This document shows, piece by piece, positions 38,749 through 48,812 of a stretch of DNA of 64,000 bases. Every line of letters begins with the position of its first letter. Within the stretch, counting starts at the first letter, position 1. The DNA is from Vibrio alfacsensis (lineage in GTDB: Bacteria; Pseudomonadota; Gammaproteobacteria; Enterobacterales; Vibrionaceae): the NCBI RefSeq assembly GCF_003544875.1, contig NZ_CP032093.1, positions 2,046,001 through 2,110,000 of the forward strand, given 5' to 3'. Both the position numbers and the translations under genes were made by a program. Below the pieces are notes generated by a model. The model did no database searches, had not been told where the DNA came from, and saw only the letters and a program-made list of their open reading frames with translations.

Positions 38749-40914
38749 ATGTCTCGTACTATTATGCTTATCCCTACAAGCGCTGGTGTTGGTCTAACTA
38801 GCGTAAGTATGGGTGTTCTTCGCGCTATGGAGCGCAAAGGCGTTAAGGTTTCATTCTACAAACCAATTTCACAGCCACGTTCTGGCGGTGATCAACCTGA
38901 TCTAACTTCAACTATCGTTGGCTACAACAGCGATATGAAGATCGGTCAATCTATGGCGATGTCTGTTGCTGAAAGCCTAATTGGTAACGACAACATGGAC
39001 GAACTGCTAGAAACTGTTGTTGAGCGTTACAACCAAATCAACAAAGATGCAGACGTAACACTTATCGAAGGTCTAGTACCAACTCGTAAGCACCCATTCG
39101 CTAACCAAGTGAACGCAGAAATCGCGGCAACACTTGGTGCTGAAATTGTTCTTGTTGCTACTCCAGGCACAGATAACCCAGCTCAACTTAAAGAGCGTAT
39201 CGAAGTTGCATGTTCTAACTTCGGTGGTACTAAGAACAAAAACATCTCTGGCGTAATCATCAACAAGCTAAACGCCCCTGTTGACGAAGCTGGCCGCACT
39301 CGCCCTGACCTATCTGAAATCTTTGACGATGCAGACAGCGCGAAGCAAAACGAAATGAAAGTGATGGAAATCTTCAACACTTCTCCAATTCGTGTACTAG
39401 GTTGCGTGCCATGGAGCATCGATCTGATCGCTACTCGCGCAGTTGATATGGCTCAGCACCTAAATGCTGACATCATCAACGAAGGTGATATCGCGACTCG
39501 TCGCATTAAGAGCATCACTTTCTGTGCACGCTCTCTGCCAAACATGATTGAGCACTTCAAACCAGGTTCTCTACTTGTTACTTCAGCAGACCGTCCAGAC
39601 GTAATCGTTGCAGCAGCACTTGCAGCAATGAATGGCGTTGAGATTGGTGCAGTTCTTCTAACTGGCGGCTACGATATCCCTCAAGAGATCGTTGGTCTAT
39701 GTAAGCCAGCATTTGAGACGGGTCTACCGATCTTCAAAGCACAAGGTAACACTTGGCAGACTTCTCTGAACCTACAAAGCTTCAGCCTAGAAGTTCCAGC
39801 TGACGATAAAGAGCGTATCGAGTTCATCAATGAACACGTTGCAGGTCACATCGACGGCAACTGGATCGAGTCTATGACGGAAGGTACTGAGAAATCTCGC
39901 CGTCTAAGCCCACCAGCATTCCGTTACCAGCTAACTGAGTTCGCTCGTAAAGCAGGTAAACGTATCGTTCTTCCTGAAGGTGATGAGCCACGTACAGTAA
40001 AAGCTGCGGCTATCTGTGCTGAGCGCGGTATTGCGGAATGTGTGCTTCTAGGTAACCCTGAAGAGATCCGTCGCGTTGCTGAGCAACAAGGCGTAACACT
40101 AGGTGCTGGCGTAACGATCATCGATTCAGACGCAGTTCGTGAAAACTACGTTGCTCGTCTAGTTGAGCTACGTGGCGCGAAAGGCATGACTGAAGTCGTT
40201 GCTCGTGAAAAACTACAAGATTCAGTATTCCTAGGCACAATGATGCTTGAGAATGACGAAGTTGACGGTCTAGTTTCTGGTGCGGTTCACACCACTGCAA
40301 ACACTATCGTTCCTCCGTTCCAAATCATCAAGACTGCACCTGATGCGTCTATCGTATCTTCTGTATTCTTCATGCTACTACCAGACCAAGTATTGGTTTA
40401 CGGTGACTGTGCGATCAACCCAGATCCAACAGCGGAACAGCTTGCTGAAATCGCTATCCAATCTGCTGATTCTGCAGCAGCATTCGGTATCGACCCTCGC
40501 GTTGCTATGATCTCTTACTCTACTGGTGAATCTGGTAAGGGTGCAGACGTAGATAAAGTACGTGAAGCGACTAAGATTGCTCAAGAGAAACGTCCAGATC
40601 TAGTGATCGACGGTCCTCTACAGTACGACGCAGCGATCATGGAAAACGTAGCTGCTTCTAAAGCGCCTAACTCTCCAGTAGCAGGTAAAGCAACAGTATT
40701 CGTATTCCCAGACCTAAACACTGGTAACACGACTTACAAAGCGGTACAACGTTCAGCAGACCTAGTATCTATCGGTCCAATGCTGCAAGGTATGCGCAAG
40801 CCTGTAAACGATCTATCTCGCGGCGCACTAGTAGACGACATCGTGTACACAGTTGCTCTAACGGCGATTCAGGCTGATCAAGCTGACCAAGCTCGCGAAA
40901 AAGCAGTTAACTAA
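38749..40914 (+). CDS. pta: Phosphate acetyltransferase
   Basis: Makes acetyl phosphate from acetyl-CoA. The start is ATG at 38749 ([20 protein letters not shown], 721 residues), after AAAGG. It is the long enterobacterial-type Pta: an N-terminal P-loop-like domain (about 1-190), a DRTGG domain (near 230-340) and the catalytic PTA_PTB domain from about 390 ([50 protein letters not shown]). Codon bias is high. Confidence 0.98.
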   Translation: MSRTIMLIPTSAGVGLTSVSMGVLRAMERKGVKVSFYKPISQPRSGGDQPDLTSTIVGYNSDMKIGQSMAMSVAESLIGNDNMDELLETVVERYNQINKDADVTLIEGLVPTRKHPFANQVNAEIAATLGAEIVLVATPGTDNPAQLKERIEVACSNFGGTKNKNISGVIINKLNAPVDEAGRTRPDLSEIFDDADSAKQNEMKVMEIFNTSPIRVLGCVPWSIDLIATRAVDMAQHLNADIINEGDIATRRIKSITFCARSLPNMIEHFKPGSLLVTSADRPDVIVAAALAAMNGVEIGAVLLTGGYDIPQEIVGLCKPAFETGLPIFKAQGNTWQTSLNLQSFSLEVPADDKERIEFINEHVAGHIDGNWIESMTEGTEKSRRLSPPAFRYQLTEFARKAGKRIVLPEGDEPRTVKAAAICAERGIAECVLLGNPEEIRRVAEQQGVTLGAGVTIIDSDAVRENYVARLVELRGAKGMTEVVAREKLQDSVFLGTMMLENDEVDGLVSGAVHTTANTIVPPFQIIKTAPDASIVSSVFFMLLPDQVLVYGDCAINPDPTAEQLAEIAIQSADSAAAFGIDPRVAMISYSTGESGKGADVDKVREATKIAQEKRPDLVIDGPLQYDAAIMENVAASKAPNSPVAGKATVFVFPDLNTGNTTYKAVQRSADLVSIGPMLQGMRKPVNDLSRGALVDDIVYTVALTAIQADQADQAREKAVN

Positions 40915-40939
40915 TAACCTCGCTTTTTTCCAAGTGATA

Positions 40940-40967
40940 AAACCTCGCCACGGCGAGGTTTTTTTTC
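40940..40967 (+). terminator. Terminator of pta
   Basis: AACCTCGCC AC GGCGAGGTT followed by eight T's, 26 bases after the pta stop. Also suitable for the convergent DUF4010 gene. Confidence 0.95.
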
Positions 40968-40985
40968 ATTTCGTGTTCGGATAAA

Positions 40986-42260
40986 TCAATACAAAGCCAA
41001 AAACAAAATAGCGCCAGAAAGCACGCATCCAACCATAACGGGCGCAACTCTTTTCCATAATGCCTTATCCCCTATTGCAACAACCATCCCCATTTTTACC
41101 ACTGTATTGACTGAGGCCGCGATCAAAATACCAAGGGCTGCCGTAGTAACGCTTAACGTCTGCGTACTTTGTCGTCCCAGCGCGAGAGAGATGGCGTCCA
41201 CATCGGTAATCCCAGATAACGCTGACAATATCAATACACCTGCGCTACCAAACCAATTGGACAACGCATGAGACAACAACATGATGACAGCCAAAACCAC
41301 ACCGAAGAACAGAGCTGACTGTAATGCGAGTGGGTTCGTTTGCTTATTGGATTGTTGAACCGACTCAACCTCACTTTTACGCCATATCCACCAAGCAGGT
41401 AGATACAATGCAATCATCATGGCCATGACTATTGGCCACAGCAAACGAACGAGTTGAGGGTTCAAAACAGACAATACGATGAGTAATCGAGGAAACATGG
41501 TTCCGCAACTGAGTAAGATCCCACTTGCTAATAACGGGCTAATGCTTGGCTGCTCACGAGACAAATGAGAAAATTGAAGCGTTAATGCTGTAGAGGAGCT
41601 CAAACCTGCAAAGACAGAAGTAAATAAGATCCCTCGTTTCGTCCCACCTATCTTGATGGCGAAATAACCCACAAATGAAATACTGGCGATTAACACTACC
41701 ATCCACCAAATCTCATAAGGGTTAAGCGCTCCCCATGGTCCATACGCTTGATTTGGCAAAAGAGGCAACAATACAATAGAGATCAATAACAAGCGCAGTG
41801 CCGCATCAAGTTCGTATTCTTGAAGACGCTGTAGTGCTTGATGCAGCTCTTTTTTATTATCCAAAACCACAGCAGTAATAACGGCGGCAGCGGCAGCAAG
41901 CACCGCTTCACCAGATACCGCTAAGCTGCCCAAAACAAACGTAACAATAAGACTGACTACGCCAGTAATACTGATATCTTCACTCTTCTTTTGCTGAGCA
42001 ACAAAAGCAATACAAGCGAGAATCACCAACGCAATAAGAGCAAAACCAAGTAACAATGGTGAATATATCGAGGCAAGAATACCGACTAAACCACCAAGCA
42101 AGCCAACGAGCGAAAAAGTCCGAATCCCCGCAACACGACTGCCCTCAACACTGTTGCGCATTACCCAACCACGTTGCGTGCCGACAATCGCACCGAGCAG
42201 TAATGCTATAAACAAATTCCAAATCTGATGATCACCGCTGACAAACTCGTTGATATCCAT
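40986..42260 (-). CDS. MgtC/SapB and DUF4010 membrane protein
   Basis: A 424-residue inner-membrane protein with about 12 hydrophobic segments. The N-terminal part (NLFIALLLGAIVGTQRGW ... GIRTFSLVGLLGGLVG) is a MgtC/SapB-type domain; the rest is DUF4010 (GGTKRGILFTSVFAGLSSSTALTLQFS and SALSGITDVDAISLALGR). I start at ATG 42260, which has GAGGTGG just upstream; a TTG 15 bases earlier is possible. Function unknown; MgtC domains occur in proteins of Mg2+ stress and virulence. It has no clear partner gene. Confidence 0.85.
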   Translation of the reverse strand: MDINEFVSGDHQIWNLFIALLLGAIVGTQRGWVMRNSVEGSRVAGIRTFSLVGLLGGLVGILASIYSPLLLGFALIALVILACIAFVAQQKKSEDISITGVVSLIVTFVLGSLAVSGEAVLAAAAAVITAVVLDNKKELHQALQRLQEYELDAALRLLLISIVLLPLLPNQAYGPWGALNPYEIWWMVVLIASISFVGYFAIKIGGTKRGILFTSVFAGLSSSTALTLQFSHLSREQPSISPLLASGILLSCGTMFPRLLIVLSVLNPQLVRLLWPIVMAMMIALYLPAWWIWRKSEVESVQQSNKQTNPLALQSALFFGVVLAVIMLLSHALSNWFGSAGVLILSALSGITDVDAISLALGRQSTQTLSVTTAALGILIAASVNTVVKMGMVVAIGDKALWKRVAPVMVGCVLSGAILFLALY

Positions 42261-42460
42261 ACCCCACCTCGACAAAGATCGGTTGTTATATCATCAGTTT
42301 ATGTGAATCTCAGGAATAAGCTGTGATGATAAATAGATATTGAGAAAAAGAAAAACGCCATATTACATAACCGCAACTCGCGAAAACCGTAGTCTTTCAG
42401 CAATATAGACTTTCTTATCCCGAATTGAGGTTACATAGCATTTTTTAGAACAGTTTGAAT

Positions 42461-43405
42461 CTATATCATGTCTCGCCCATGAGGTGTATCCAAGTCTAAA
42501 TACGGCCCTTTTGGCACGATTTGAGTTGGATTGATCCCGGTATGGCTAAAATAATAGTGTCGCTTAATGTGGTAAAAGTCCGTGGTCTCAGCAATACCAT
42601 CAACTTGATATAACTCTTTCAGGTATCCCTGAATATTGGGGTAATCGGTAATTCGCTGTTTATTGCATTTAAAATGACCCACATAAACCGCATCAAAGCG
42701 CACAAGTGTGGTGAACAATCGCCAGTCTGCTTCAGTAATGGTATTGCCTACTAAATATCTGTGTGCCGCTAAATGTGCATCAATTTTATCTAGAGCGGAG
42801 AAAAGCGAATCAAAGGCTTTTTCATACGCTTCTTGAGTCGTGGCAAAACCACATCGATAGACACCATTGTTAATATTTGGATAAATATAATCATTCCATC
42901 CATCAATGGCGTTACGTAAATGCTCTGGGTAGTAATCATCATCGTTACCCGTTAGATCATTAAACTCCGCATTAAACATACGAATGATCTCAGAAGACTC
43001 ATTAGAGACAATGGTATTGGTCTTTTTATCCCACAGTACAGGAACGGTAACTCGGCCCGTGTAGTCTGGCTTCGCTTGTGTATAGATTTGATGCATTCGA
43101 GTATGGCCAAATAGGGGTTCTGGCAACCCCATTTGCCATCCCTCACTGAGCATATCTGGGCATACAACGGTGACGTCAATGTGTGTCTCTAAACCTTTTA
43201 ATTGACGAAAAATCAGAGTGCGATGCGCCCAAGGACACGCGAGAGATACATAGAGATGATAACGGCCAGATTCTGGTTGAAACTTGGCATTTGACTTATT
43301 TTCAATCCAGTCACGAAAGCCCGCATCTTCGCGTACAAATTGACCTTTGCTTGCTTTGGTGTCGTACCAAACATCATGCCACACACCATCAACTAACTTT
43401 CCCAT
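42461..43405 (-). CDS. yqjG: Glutathionyl-hydroquinone reductase (YqjG/ECM4 family)
   Basis: Xi-class glutathione transferase that reduces glutathionyl-hydroquinones. The catalytic cysteine is in YVSLACPWAHRTLIFRQLKGL (near residue 60), followed by VPVLWDKKTNTIVSNESSEIIRMFN and a C-terminal helical domain. I use ATG 43405 (MGKLVDGVWHD, 314 residues), eight bases after AGGAG. Monocistronic; neighbours do not suggest a specific substrate. Confidence 0.94.
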   Translation of the reverse strand: MGKLVDGVWHDVWYDTKASKGQFVREDAGFRDWIENKSNAKFQPESGRYHLYVSLACPWAHRTLIFRQLKGLETHIDVTVVCPDMLSEGWQMGLPEPLFGHTRMHQIYTQAKPDYTGRVTVPVLWDKKTNTIVSNESSEIIRMFNAEFNDLTGNDDDYYPEHLRNAIDGWNDYIYPNINNGVYRCGFATTQEAYEKAFDSLFSALDKIDAHLAAHRYLVGNTITEADWRLFTTLVRFDAVYVGHFKCNKQRITDYPNIQGYLKELYQVDGIAETTDFYHIKRHYYFSHTGINPTQIVPKGPYLDLDTPHGRDMI

Positions 43406-43552
43406 TATTCGCACTCCTAAATCATATTTTCCTTACGAGTATAAAAGAGAGAAAAGAGAATAAATAGGAAAGATTCGCTGAACTTGTTCGAAATATTGAA
43501 ATGAGACAAATAGAAAAGAGAAACAAAAGAGAGAAAATCTTGAGAAGACAAG

Positions 43553-43586
43553 GCTTCCACCTCATGACAGAAAGTGAAGTGGAAGC
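43553..43586 (-). terminator. Hairpin downstream of the acetylpolyamine amidohydrolase gene
   Basis: GCTTCCAC and GTGGAAGC form an 8-bp stem with an 18-nt loop just after the stop codon. The T run is weak, so a terminator role is tentative. Confidence 0.5.
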
Positions 43587-43593
43587 ACAAATA

Positions 43594-44637
43594 TTACTTG
43601 GCGTGATTCATATAACCATCAAGAACCGCGACGGTATTGTAACCTAAGTCATCAACCGCATAACCACCTTCAAACACAAACAGCGTCGGTAAGCTTAATG
43701 TCCCTAGCTGACGACCGATCTCTGCGTAATTGTCTCGGTTAAGCTTAAAGTAACTGATTGGGTCATGCTCATAAGTATCCATCCCAAGTGAGATCACCAA
43801 AGCATCAGCACCGAACTGTTTAATTTTCTCTAATGCCGTTTGCAACGCAGGGCCATAGAGCGTCCAGTCCGTTTTACCTTGAGGAAGCGGGAGATTCAGG
43901 TTAAAGCCTTTACCAGCACCCTCACCCTCTTCGTCCGCAAAGCCAATGTAATGTGGGTAATCGTAGTCAGGATCGCCATGAATGGACACAAACAGTACAT
44001 CATCACGCTCATAAAAAATGCTCTGCGTACCATTACCATGGTGGTAATCAACATCCAGAATCGCCACTTTTTGCTTACCTTGACGACGCAATGACTCTGC
44101 TGCAATCGCCGCATTGTTAATATAACAGTAACCACCCATCAAATCAGGTGCTGCGTGGTGGCCTGGCGGGCGACACAATGCAAATACCGATTGCTCACCT
44201 TGAGCGATAATATCGGCGGCAGTTAACGCACAATCGACCGCTGATTGAATCGCTTCCCAGCTGGTTTTCGTGATTGCGGCGGTCATATCAAAGCTGTAGT
44301 AACCGAGTTTACCCTCGATATCTTTCGGAATACGATGACGTAAATGACGTGGACTAACAAAACAGTACGGTGACGCATCGTGCTCACTACCAAACCGCTC
44401 TTCCCACTCCGACCATGCCGACTGCAAAAAAGCAACGTAATCAGGAGTATGAACCCAAGTCATTGGCTCTGAGCCATAATTGTTTGGCTCCATCACGCTA
44501 AAACCACCGTGTTGTTCAATGGCATTCAATACCATATCTGCACGTTCTGGCTTTTCAAAACAAGGGGTTGGTTCGCCAGAAAGAAATTCGTATTTAACGC
44601 GATGCAAACGCTGCTTTTCGCTATAGATAACTTTCAT
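43594..44637 (-). CDS. Histone-deacetylase-fold protein, probable acetylpolyamine amidohydrolase
   Basis: A 347-residue zinc amidohydrolase. The metal and active-site motifs are complete: RPPGHHAAPDLMGGYCYINN (His-His pair near 158), LDVDYHHGNGTQSIFY (zinc Asp/His) and SLGMDTYEHDP (the third zinc Asp), with FEGGY near 325. The N-terminal YEFLSGEPTPCFEKPERAD resembles bacterial acetylpolyamine deacetylases (AphA/AphB) more than histone deacetylases proper. Its ATG shares a base with the stop of the PotD-like gene (TAATG), so the two are translationally coupled; deacetylation of imported acetylpolyamine is the natural inference. Confidence 0.9.
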   Translation of the reverse strand: MKVIYSEKQRLHRVKYEFLSGEPTPCFEKPERADMVLNAIEQHGGFSVMEPNNYGSEPMTWVHTPDYVAFLQSAWSEWEERFGSEHDASPYCFVSPRHLRHRIPKDIEGKLGYYSFDMTAAITKTSWEAIQSAVDCALTAADIIAQGEQSVFALCRPPGHHAAPDLMGGYCYINNAAIAAESLRRQGKQKVAILDVDYHHGNGTQSIFYERDDVLFVSIHGDPDYDYPHYIGFADEEGEGAGKGFNLNLPLPQGKTDWTLYGPALQTALEKIKQFGADALVISLGMDTYEHDPISYFKLNRDNYAEIGRQLGTLSLPTLFVFEGGYAVDDLGYNTVAVLDGYMNHAK

Positions 44638-45665
44638 TACTTTTTCAGCTCCATCCAGTAACGCTCGTAAACACCCACAGCATCACCAACACTACCTAGA
44701 AATTGACCTTTTTTCTTCACATCTTCTGATGGGAAAATAATTTCACTATCGCGAATCTCTGCTGGCAAATGAGTGAGAGCCTGTAGGTTTGGCACGGCAT
44801 AACCGATTTCTTTTACCACTTCAGCTTGGTTTTCTGGTCTTAGCAAAAAGTTAATAAAAGTGTAAGCCGCATCTTTATTCTGTGCTTTTTCTGGAATAAC
44901 GATGTTATCCATCCAGAAAATCGCCCCTTCTTGTGGGTAAACAAAACGAATCGCAGGGTTTTCTTGAAGCGCACGGTAAGCCGTGCCATTCCACTGCATA
45001 CCAACATTCACTTCACCCGTGATCAGCGGAACATGAGGCGCATCTGAGTTAAAGACCATCACGTTTGGCTTAAGCTTAGTTAAACGGTCATACGCTTGTT
45101 GCAGTTCTTTCGGATCTTGCGAGTTCACACTGTGGCCACCTAAGATCAATGACATACCCATCACATCACGCACATCATCGGTGAGCAAAAGTTGACCGGC
45201 ATATTCACTGTTCCACAAATCCGCCCATCCGGTTAATTTGCTACCATCAACCACATCGGAGTTATAACCGATTGCTGTACTGCCCCACATGTAAGGCAGA
45301 GAGTATTGGTTTTGAGGATCAAAGCTTTGATTCATAATACTTGAGTCAAGCTGTGAAAAAGAGTCGATCTTAGACTTGTCGATGCGATGCAGTAATCCAT
45401 CATTCGCCAATTTGGACACATAATACGTCGATGGCACGACAATATCGTAACCCTCACCATCAATAAGCTTTAGCTTAGCGTACATGGTTTCGTTACTTTC
45501 AAACGTCGCGTAATTAACTTTAATACCGGTTTCTTTGGTGAAATCTTCAATGATTGACTGAGGAAGATATTCAGACCAGTTGTAGATATTAAGTGTCGTG
45601 GAAGCCCAAACAGGAGAAGAAGAAAGAAGCGCCAACTAGGGCCGAAGCAACAAGAGAATTTTCAT
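44637..45665 (-). pseudogene. PotD-like polyamine-binding protein with an in-frame amber codon in the signal peptide
   Basis: Periplasmic spermidine/putrescine-binding protein (SBP_bac_8 type): LNIYNWSEYLPQSIIEDFTKE at the mature N-terminus, FESNETMYAKLK, VPSTYYVSKLANDG, GEVNVGMQWNG and EGAIFWMDNIVIP. From an ATG at 45665 the frame reads MKILLLLRP, then TAG at 45636-45638, then LALLSSSPVWASTT. Read through, this is a complete signal peptide; the stop leaves only a TTG at 45635, which has no ribosome site and would lose the basic end of the signal. The rest is intact. No permease or ATPase gene is adjacent. Mutation, base error or suppressed stop cannot be told apart. Confidence 0.7.
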
Positions 45666-45763
45666 TTACGTTAACATACTATCATTTTGTCATGACACGG
45701 GATTGTGCCGCGCGGATTAAATAGCAGTAATTTCGGTATAGCAAGATCACCTAAGCCTATTTG

Positions 45764-45786
45764 TTGATATTGCTCACAATTATCAA
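45764..45786 (-). promoter_or_regulatory. Possible CRP-like operator upstream of the PotD-like gene
   Basis: On the minus strand TGTGA-GCAATA-TCAAC lies inside an imperfect 23-bp palindrome bounded by TTGATA and TATCAA. This resembles a CRP site (TGTGA-N6-TCACA) with a weak second half. It is about 100 bases before the start of the PotD-like gene. Confidence 0.35.
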
Positions 45787-45846
45787 TAGGCCTTACCTAT
45801 TATATGGACATTTTATGACTTTAGTGATTGTCAAAATGACAGGTAT

Positions 45847-45881
45847 AAAAAAAGCGCGACCCAAACAAAGGAGTCGCACTT
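45847..45881 (-). terminator. Terminator of the opp operon
   Basis: On the minus strand AGTGCGAC ... GTCGCGCT closes a stem (one G-T pair) and is followed by seven T's, 25 bases after the oppF stop. Confidence 0.85.
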
Positions 45882-45905
45882 AAGCCCGTCACAGGCTGAA
45901 TTTAG

Positions 45906-46898
45906 TTACACTTCAACGTGCAGGCATGACACGGCATGGCTATCCGTGCCTTGGATACTTGGTTTTGTCTGTGAGCATACGTCCGTTGCTTGTGGGCAGC
46001 GGGTACGGAACACACAACCTGATGGTGGATTGATTGGCGATGGCAGATCCCCTTCCAGCATTTGAATTTTTTTCTTACGCTCAAGTTCTGGGTCTGGAAT
46101 CGGAACCGCCGACATCAAGGCGCGCGTATATGGGTGTTTTGGATCGGCAAATAGCGCCTCTGCTTCACCCAGTTCAACGGCATTGCCCAAGTACATTACC
46201 AGTACACGATCAGAGATGTGCTTCACAACTGACAAATCGTGGGCGATAAATACCAACGATAAGCCAAGTTCTTTTTGAAGCTCTTTCAGCAAGTTAACCA
46301 CCTGAGCTTGGATAGATACGTCCAATGCGGATACGGGTTCATCACAGATGATCATCTTAGGTTTCAATATTAACGCACGGGCAATACCGATACGCTGACA
46401 CTGACCGCCAGAAAACTCGTGCGGGTAACGGTTGATAACATTCGGCAACAGGCCTACTTTTGTCATCATCTCTTTCACACGGTCTTTCACTTCTTGCTTA
46501 GTCAGTTCTGGGTAGAACGTCTCTAGCGGCTCAGCGATGATGTCACCCACTGTCATGCGTGGGTTCAAAGACGCCAAAGGATCTTGGAAAATCATTTGGA
46601 TTTCTTTGCGCGTTTCACGGCGTTGGACGTCTTTCATCTTTGTAAGATCTTGACCCAACCAAACCACTTCTCCCTCTGTGGCTTCCACAAGACCAATGAT
46701 CGCACGAGCAAATGTTGATTTTCCGCAGCCAGACTCGCCTACTACGCCCAGCGTTTCACCTTCGTATAGACGAACATTTACACCGTCTACGGCTTTTAAG
46801 CTTGAAGGCTTTGACCAAGGCCATGCTGATTTCGATGCAATACTGAAGTGCACTCTCAGATCAGAAACATCCAGAATTAGTTTTTTATCTGTACTCAT
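45906..46898 (-). CDS. oppF: Oligopeptide ABC transporter ATP-binding protein OppF
   Basis: One of the two ATPases of the oligopeptide importer. 330 residues from the ATG at 46898, whose ATGA overlaps the oppD stop. Walker A GESGCGKSTFARA near residue 55, signature EFSGGQCQRIGIARA near 160, Walker B MIICDEPVSALDVS, and the C-terminal Opp/Dpp cysteine motif CVFRTRCPQATDVC, which binds an Fe-S cluster in related proteins. WPWSKPSSLKAVDGV near the start is typical of OppF. Confidence 0.97.
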   Translation of the reverse strand: MSTDKKLILDVSDLRVHFSIASKSAWPWSKPSSLKAVDGVNVRLYEGETLGVVGESGCGKSTFARAIIGLVEATEGEVVWLGQDLTKMKDVQRRETRKEIQMIFQDPLASLNPRMTVGDIIAEPLETFYPELTKQEVKDRVKEMMTKVGLLPNVINRYPHEFSGGQCQRIGIARALILKPKMIICDEPVSALDVSIQAQVVNLLKELQKELGLSLVFIAHDLSVVKHISDRVLVMYLGNAVELGEAEALFADPKHPYTRALMSAVPIPDPELERKKKIQMLEGDLPSPINPPSGCVFRTRCPQATDVCSQTKPSIQGTDSHAVSCLHVEV

Positions 46899-47866
46899 TT
46901 GTTCCAAGCCTCCCATTCAGAAAAACATGCGCGCTGACGGCCATCACCAAACAGCGTCAAAATTGGTGCTTCACGCTTACAACGATCCATCACACGGTGG
47001 CAGCGATCTTGGTAGGGGCAGCCTGGTGGTAGACGAAGCAAGTTTGGCGGGTTGCCTGGAATTGTTGGCAGAATCTCGCCTTCAGTATCAAGACGAGGAA
47101 TTGCCTTCAATAGACCTTCCGCATAAGGGTGGCTTGGGTTGTAGAAGATTTCGTTTACTGTGCCGTACTCCATGGTACGACCCGCGTACATAACCAGAAC
47201 TTTGTCACAAGAACCCGCTACGACACCAAGGTCGTGCGTGATCATAATGATTGCGGTGTTGAACTCAGATTTCAGTTCGTTAAGCAGGTCCATGATCTGC
47301 GCTTGAACCGTAACATCCAATGCCGTTGTCGGTTCATCCGCAATAAGCAGTTTTGGACGACACAAAAGCGCCATGGCGATCATTACGCGCTGGCGCATAC
47401 CGCCTGAGAACTCGTGTGGATACATGGTAATACGTTTACGAGCTTCTGGAATTTTCACCGCTTCAAGCATACGCACTGATTCTTCAAACGCTTCGGCTTT
47501 GCCCATGCCTTTGTGTAGCATCAGTACTTCCATCAACTGGTCACTTACTTTCATGTATGGGTTCAGTGAGGTCATTGGGTCTTGAAAGATCATCGCGATC
47601 TGTTCAGCACGAACCTTGTTCAGTTCTTTTTCTGGTAGGTTAAGAATCTCATTACCTTCGAACTTCGCGCTACCAGAAATAATACCGTTTTTCGCTAGCA
47701 AACCCATGATGGCGAATACGGTTTGTGATTTACCTGAACCAGACTCACCTACGATACCTAGGGTTTCACCTTGATTCAGAGAGAAGTTCAAATCGTTTAC
47801 TGCGGTTACGATACCATCTTGCGTGGTAAATTCTACGCGCAGATCTTTGACATCTAATAAACTCAT
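46895..47866 (-). CDS. oppD: Oligopeptide ABC transporter ATP-binding protein OppD
   Basis: Partner ATPase of OppF. I use the second of two adjacent ATGs at 47866 (MSLLDVKDLRVEFTT, 323 residues), five bases after GGAGG; the upstream in-frame extension overlaps oppC and is not credible. Walker A GESGSGKSQTVFA, signature EFSGGMRQRVMIA, Walker B LLIADEPTTALDVT and the C-terminal CPYQDRCHRVMDRC motif are all present. Confidence 0.97.
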   Translation of the reverse strand: MSLLDVKDLRVEFTTQDGIVTAVNDLNFSLNQGETLGIVGESGSGKSQTVFAIMGLLAKNGIISGSAKFEGNEILNLPEKELNKVRAEQIAMIFQDPMTSLNPYMKVSDQLMEVLMLHKGMGKAEAFEESVRMLEAVKIPEARKRITMYPHEFSGGMRQRVMIAMALLCRPKLLIADEPTTALDVTVQAQIMDLLNELKSEFNTAIIMITHDLGVVAGSCDKVLVMYAGRTMEYGTVNEIFYNPSHPYAEGLLKAIPRLDTEGEILPTIPGNPPNLLRLPPGCPYQDRCHRVMDRCKREAPILTLFGDGRQRACFSEWEAWNK

Positions 47867-47891
47867 CATTGCCTCCTTTATTCTTTCTATT

Positions 47892-48803
47892 TTAATTATC
47901 TGTCTTTGGATCCAGCGCATCGCGCAGACCGTCACCAACGTAGTTGAAGCAGAATAGAGTCACAACCATGAATGCGGCTGGGAACGCCAGCTGCCAGATT
48001 GCCACTTCCATTGTTTGCGAGCCTTCTTGTAGAAGTGCGCCCCAACTTGTCATCGGTTCCTGTACACCAAGACCAAGGAATGAAAGGAATGATTCAGTAA
48101 GAATCATGCTTGGGATAAGTAGCGTTGAGTAAACCGCTACGATACCCAGTACGTTTGGCACGATATGTCGAGTGATAATCTTCCAATTGCTCACACCACA
48201 AACGTGTGCCGCTTCAATGAACTCTTTACTACGTAGGCTTAGCGTTTGACCACGTACGATACGAGCCATATCTAGCCATGCAATAGCACCGATAGCGACG
48301 AAGATAAGAACGATGTTACGACCGAAGAATGTTACCAGTACGATAACTAGGAACATGAACGGAACCGCGTATAGGATTTCAAGAATACGCATCATGATAC
48401 GGTCAACTTTACCGCCAATGAAGCCAGAAGCTGCACCGTAAAGTGTACCAATCACAACCGCAACCAATGCACCTAGAACACCTACCATCAGAGATATACG
48501 ACCGCCAATCAGCGTGCGCACGTAAAGGTCACGACCTAAGCTGTCAGTACCGAACCAGTGCTCAGCACTTGGGCCAACGTGCATCGCATACCAATCAGTA
48601 TCATCGAATGCGTAAGGTGCCATCATAGGCAAGAAGATCACCGCAAGGGTCATCAATGTAAGAATAAACAAGCTCACCATCGCCGCTTTGTTACGCATAA
48701 AGCGGATGCGGGCGTCTTGCCATAAACTGCGGCCTTCAACTTCCAGATTCTCTGCAAATTTTTCGACCGCTTGAAGATTCTCTTTTTTCGTTAACATAAC
48801 CAT
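47892..48803 (-). CDS. oppC: Oligopeptide ABC transporter permease OppC
   Basis: Inner-membrane permease. 303 residues, six predicted membrane segments, N-terminal ENLEVEGRSLWQDARIRFMRN as in E. coli OppC, and the coupling-loop region EFIEAAHVCGVSNWKIITRHI. The start could be ATG 48803 or 48797; GGGA lies upstream of both. It begins 10 bp after oppB. Confidence 0.97.
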   Translation of the reverse strand: MVMLTKKENLQAVEKFAENLEVEGRSLWQDARIRFMRNKAAMVSLFILTLMTLAVIFLPMMAPYAFDDTDWYAMHVGPSAEHWFGTDSLGRDLYVRTLIGGRISLMVGVLGALVAVVIGTLYGAASGFIGGKVDRIMMRILEILYAVPFMFLVIVLVTFFGRNIVLIFVAIGAIAWLDMARIVRGQTLSLRSKEFIEAAHVCGVSNWKIITRHIVPNVLGIVAVYSTLLIPSMILTESFLSFLGLGVQEPMTSWGALLQEGSQTMEVAIWQLAFPAAFMVVTLFCFNYVGDGLRDALDPKTDN

Positions 48804-48812
48804 ACTTCCCTG

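Noticed and set aside
43440..43550. Purine-rich stretch (repeated AAGAGAG) after the glutathionyl-hydroquinone reductase gene start.
   Set aside because: Low-complexity sequence with no periodicity or structure; not enough to call a repeat or site.
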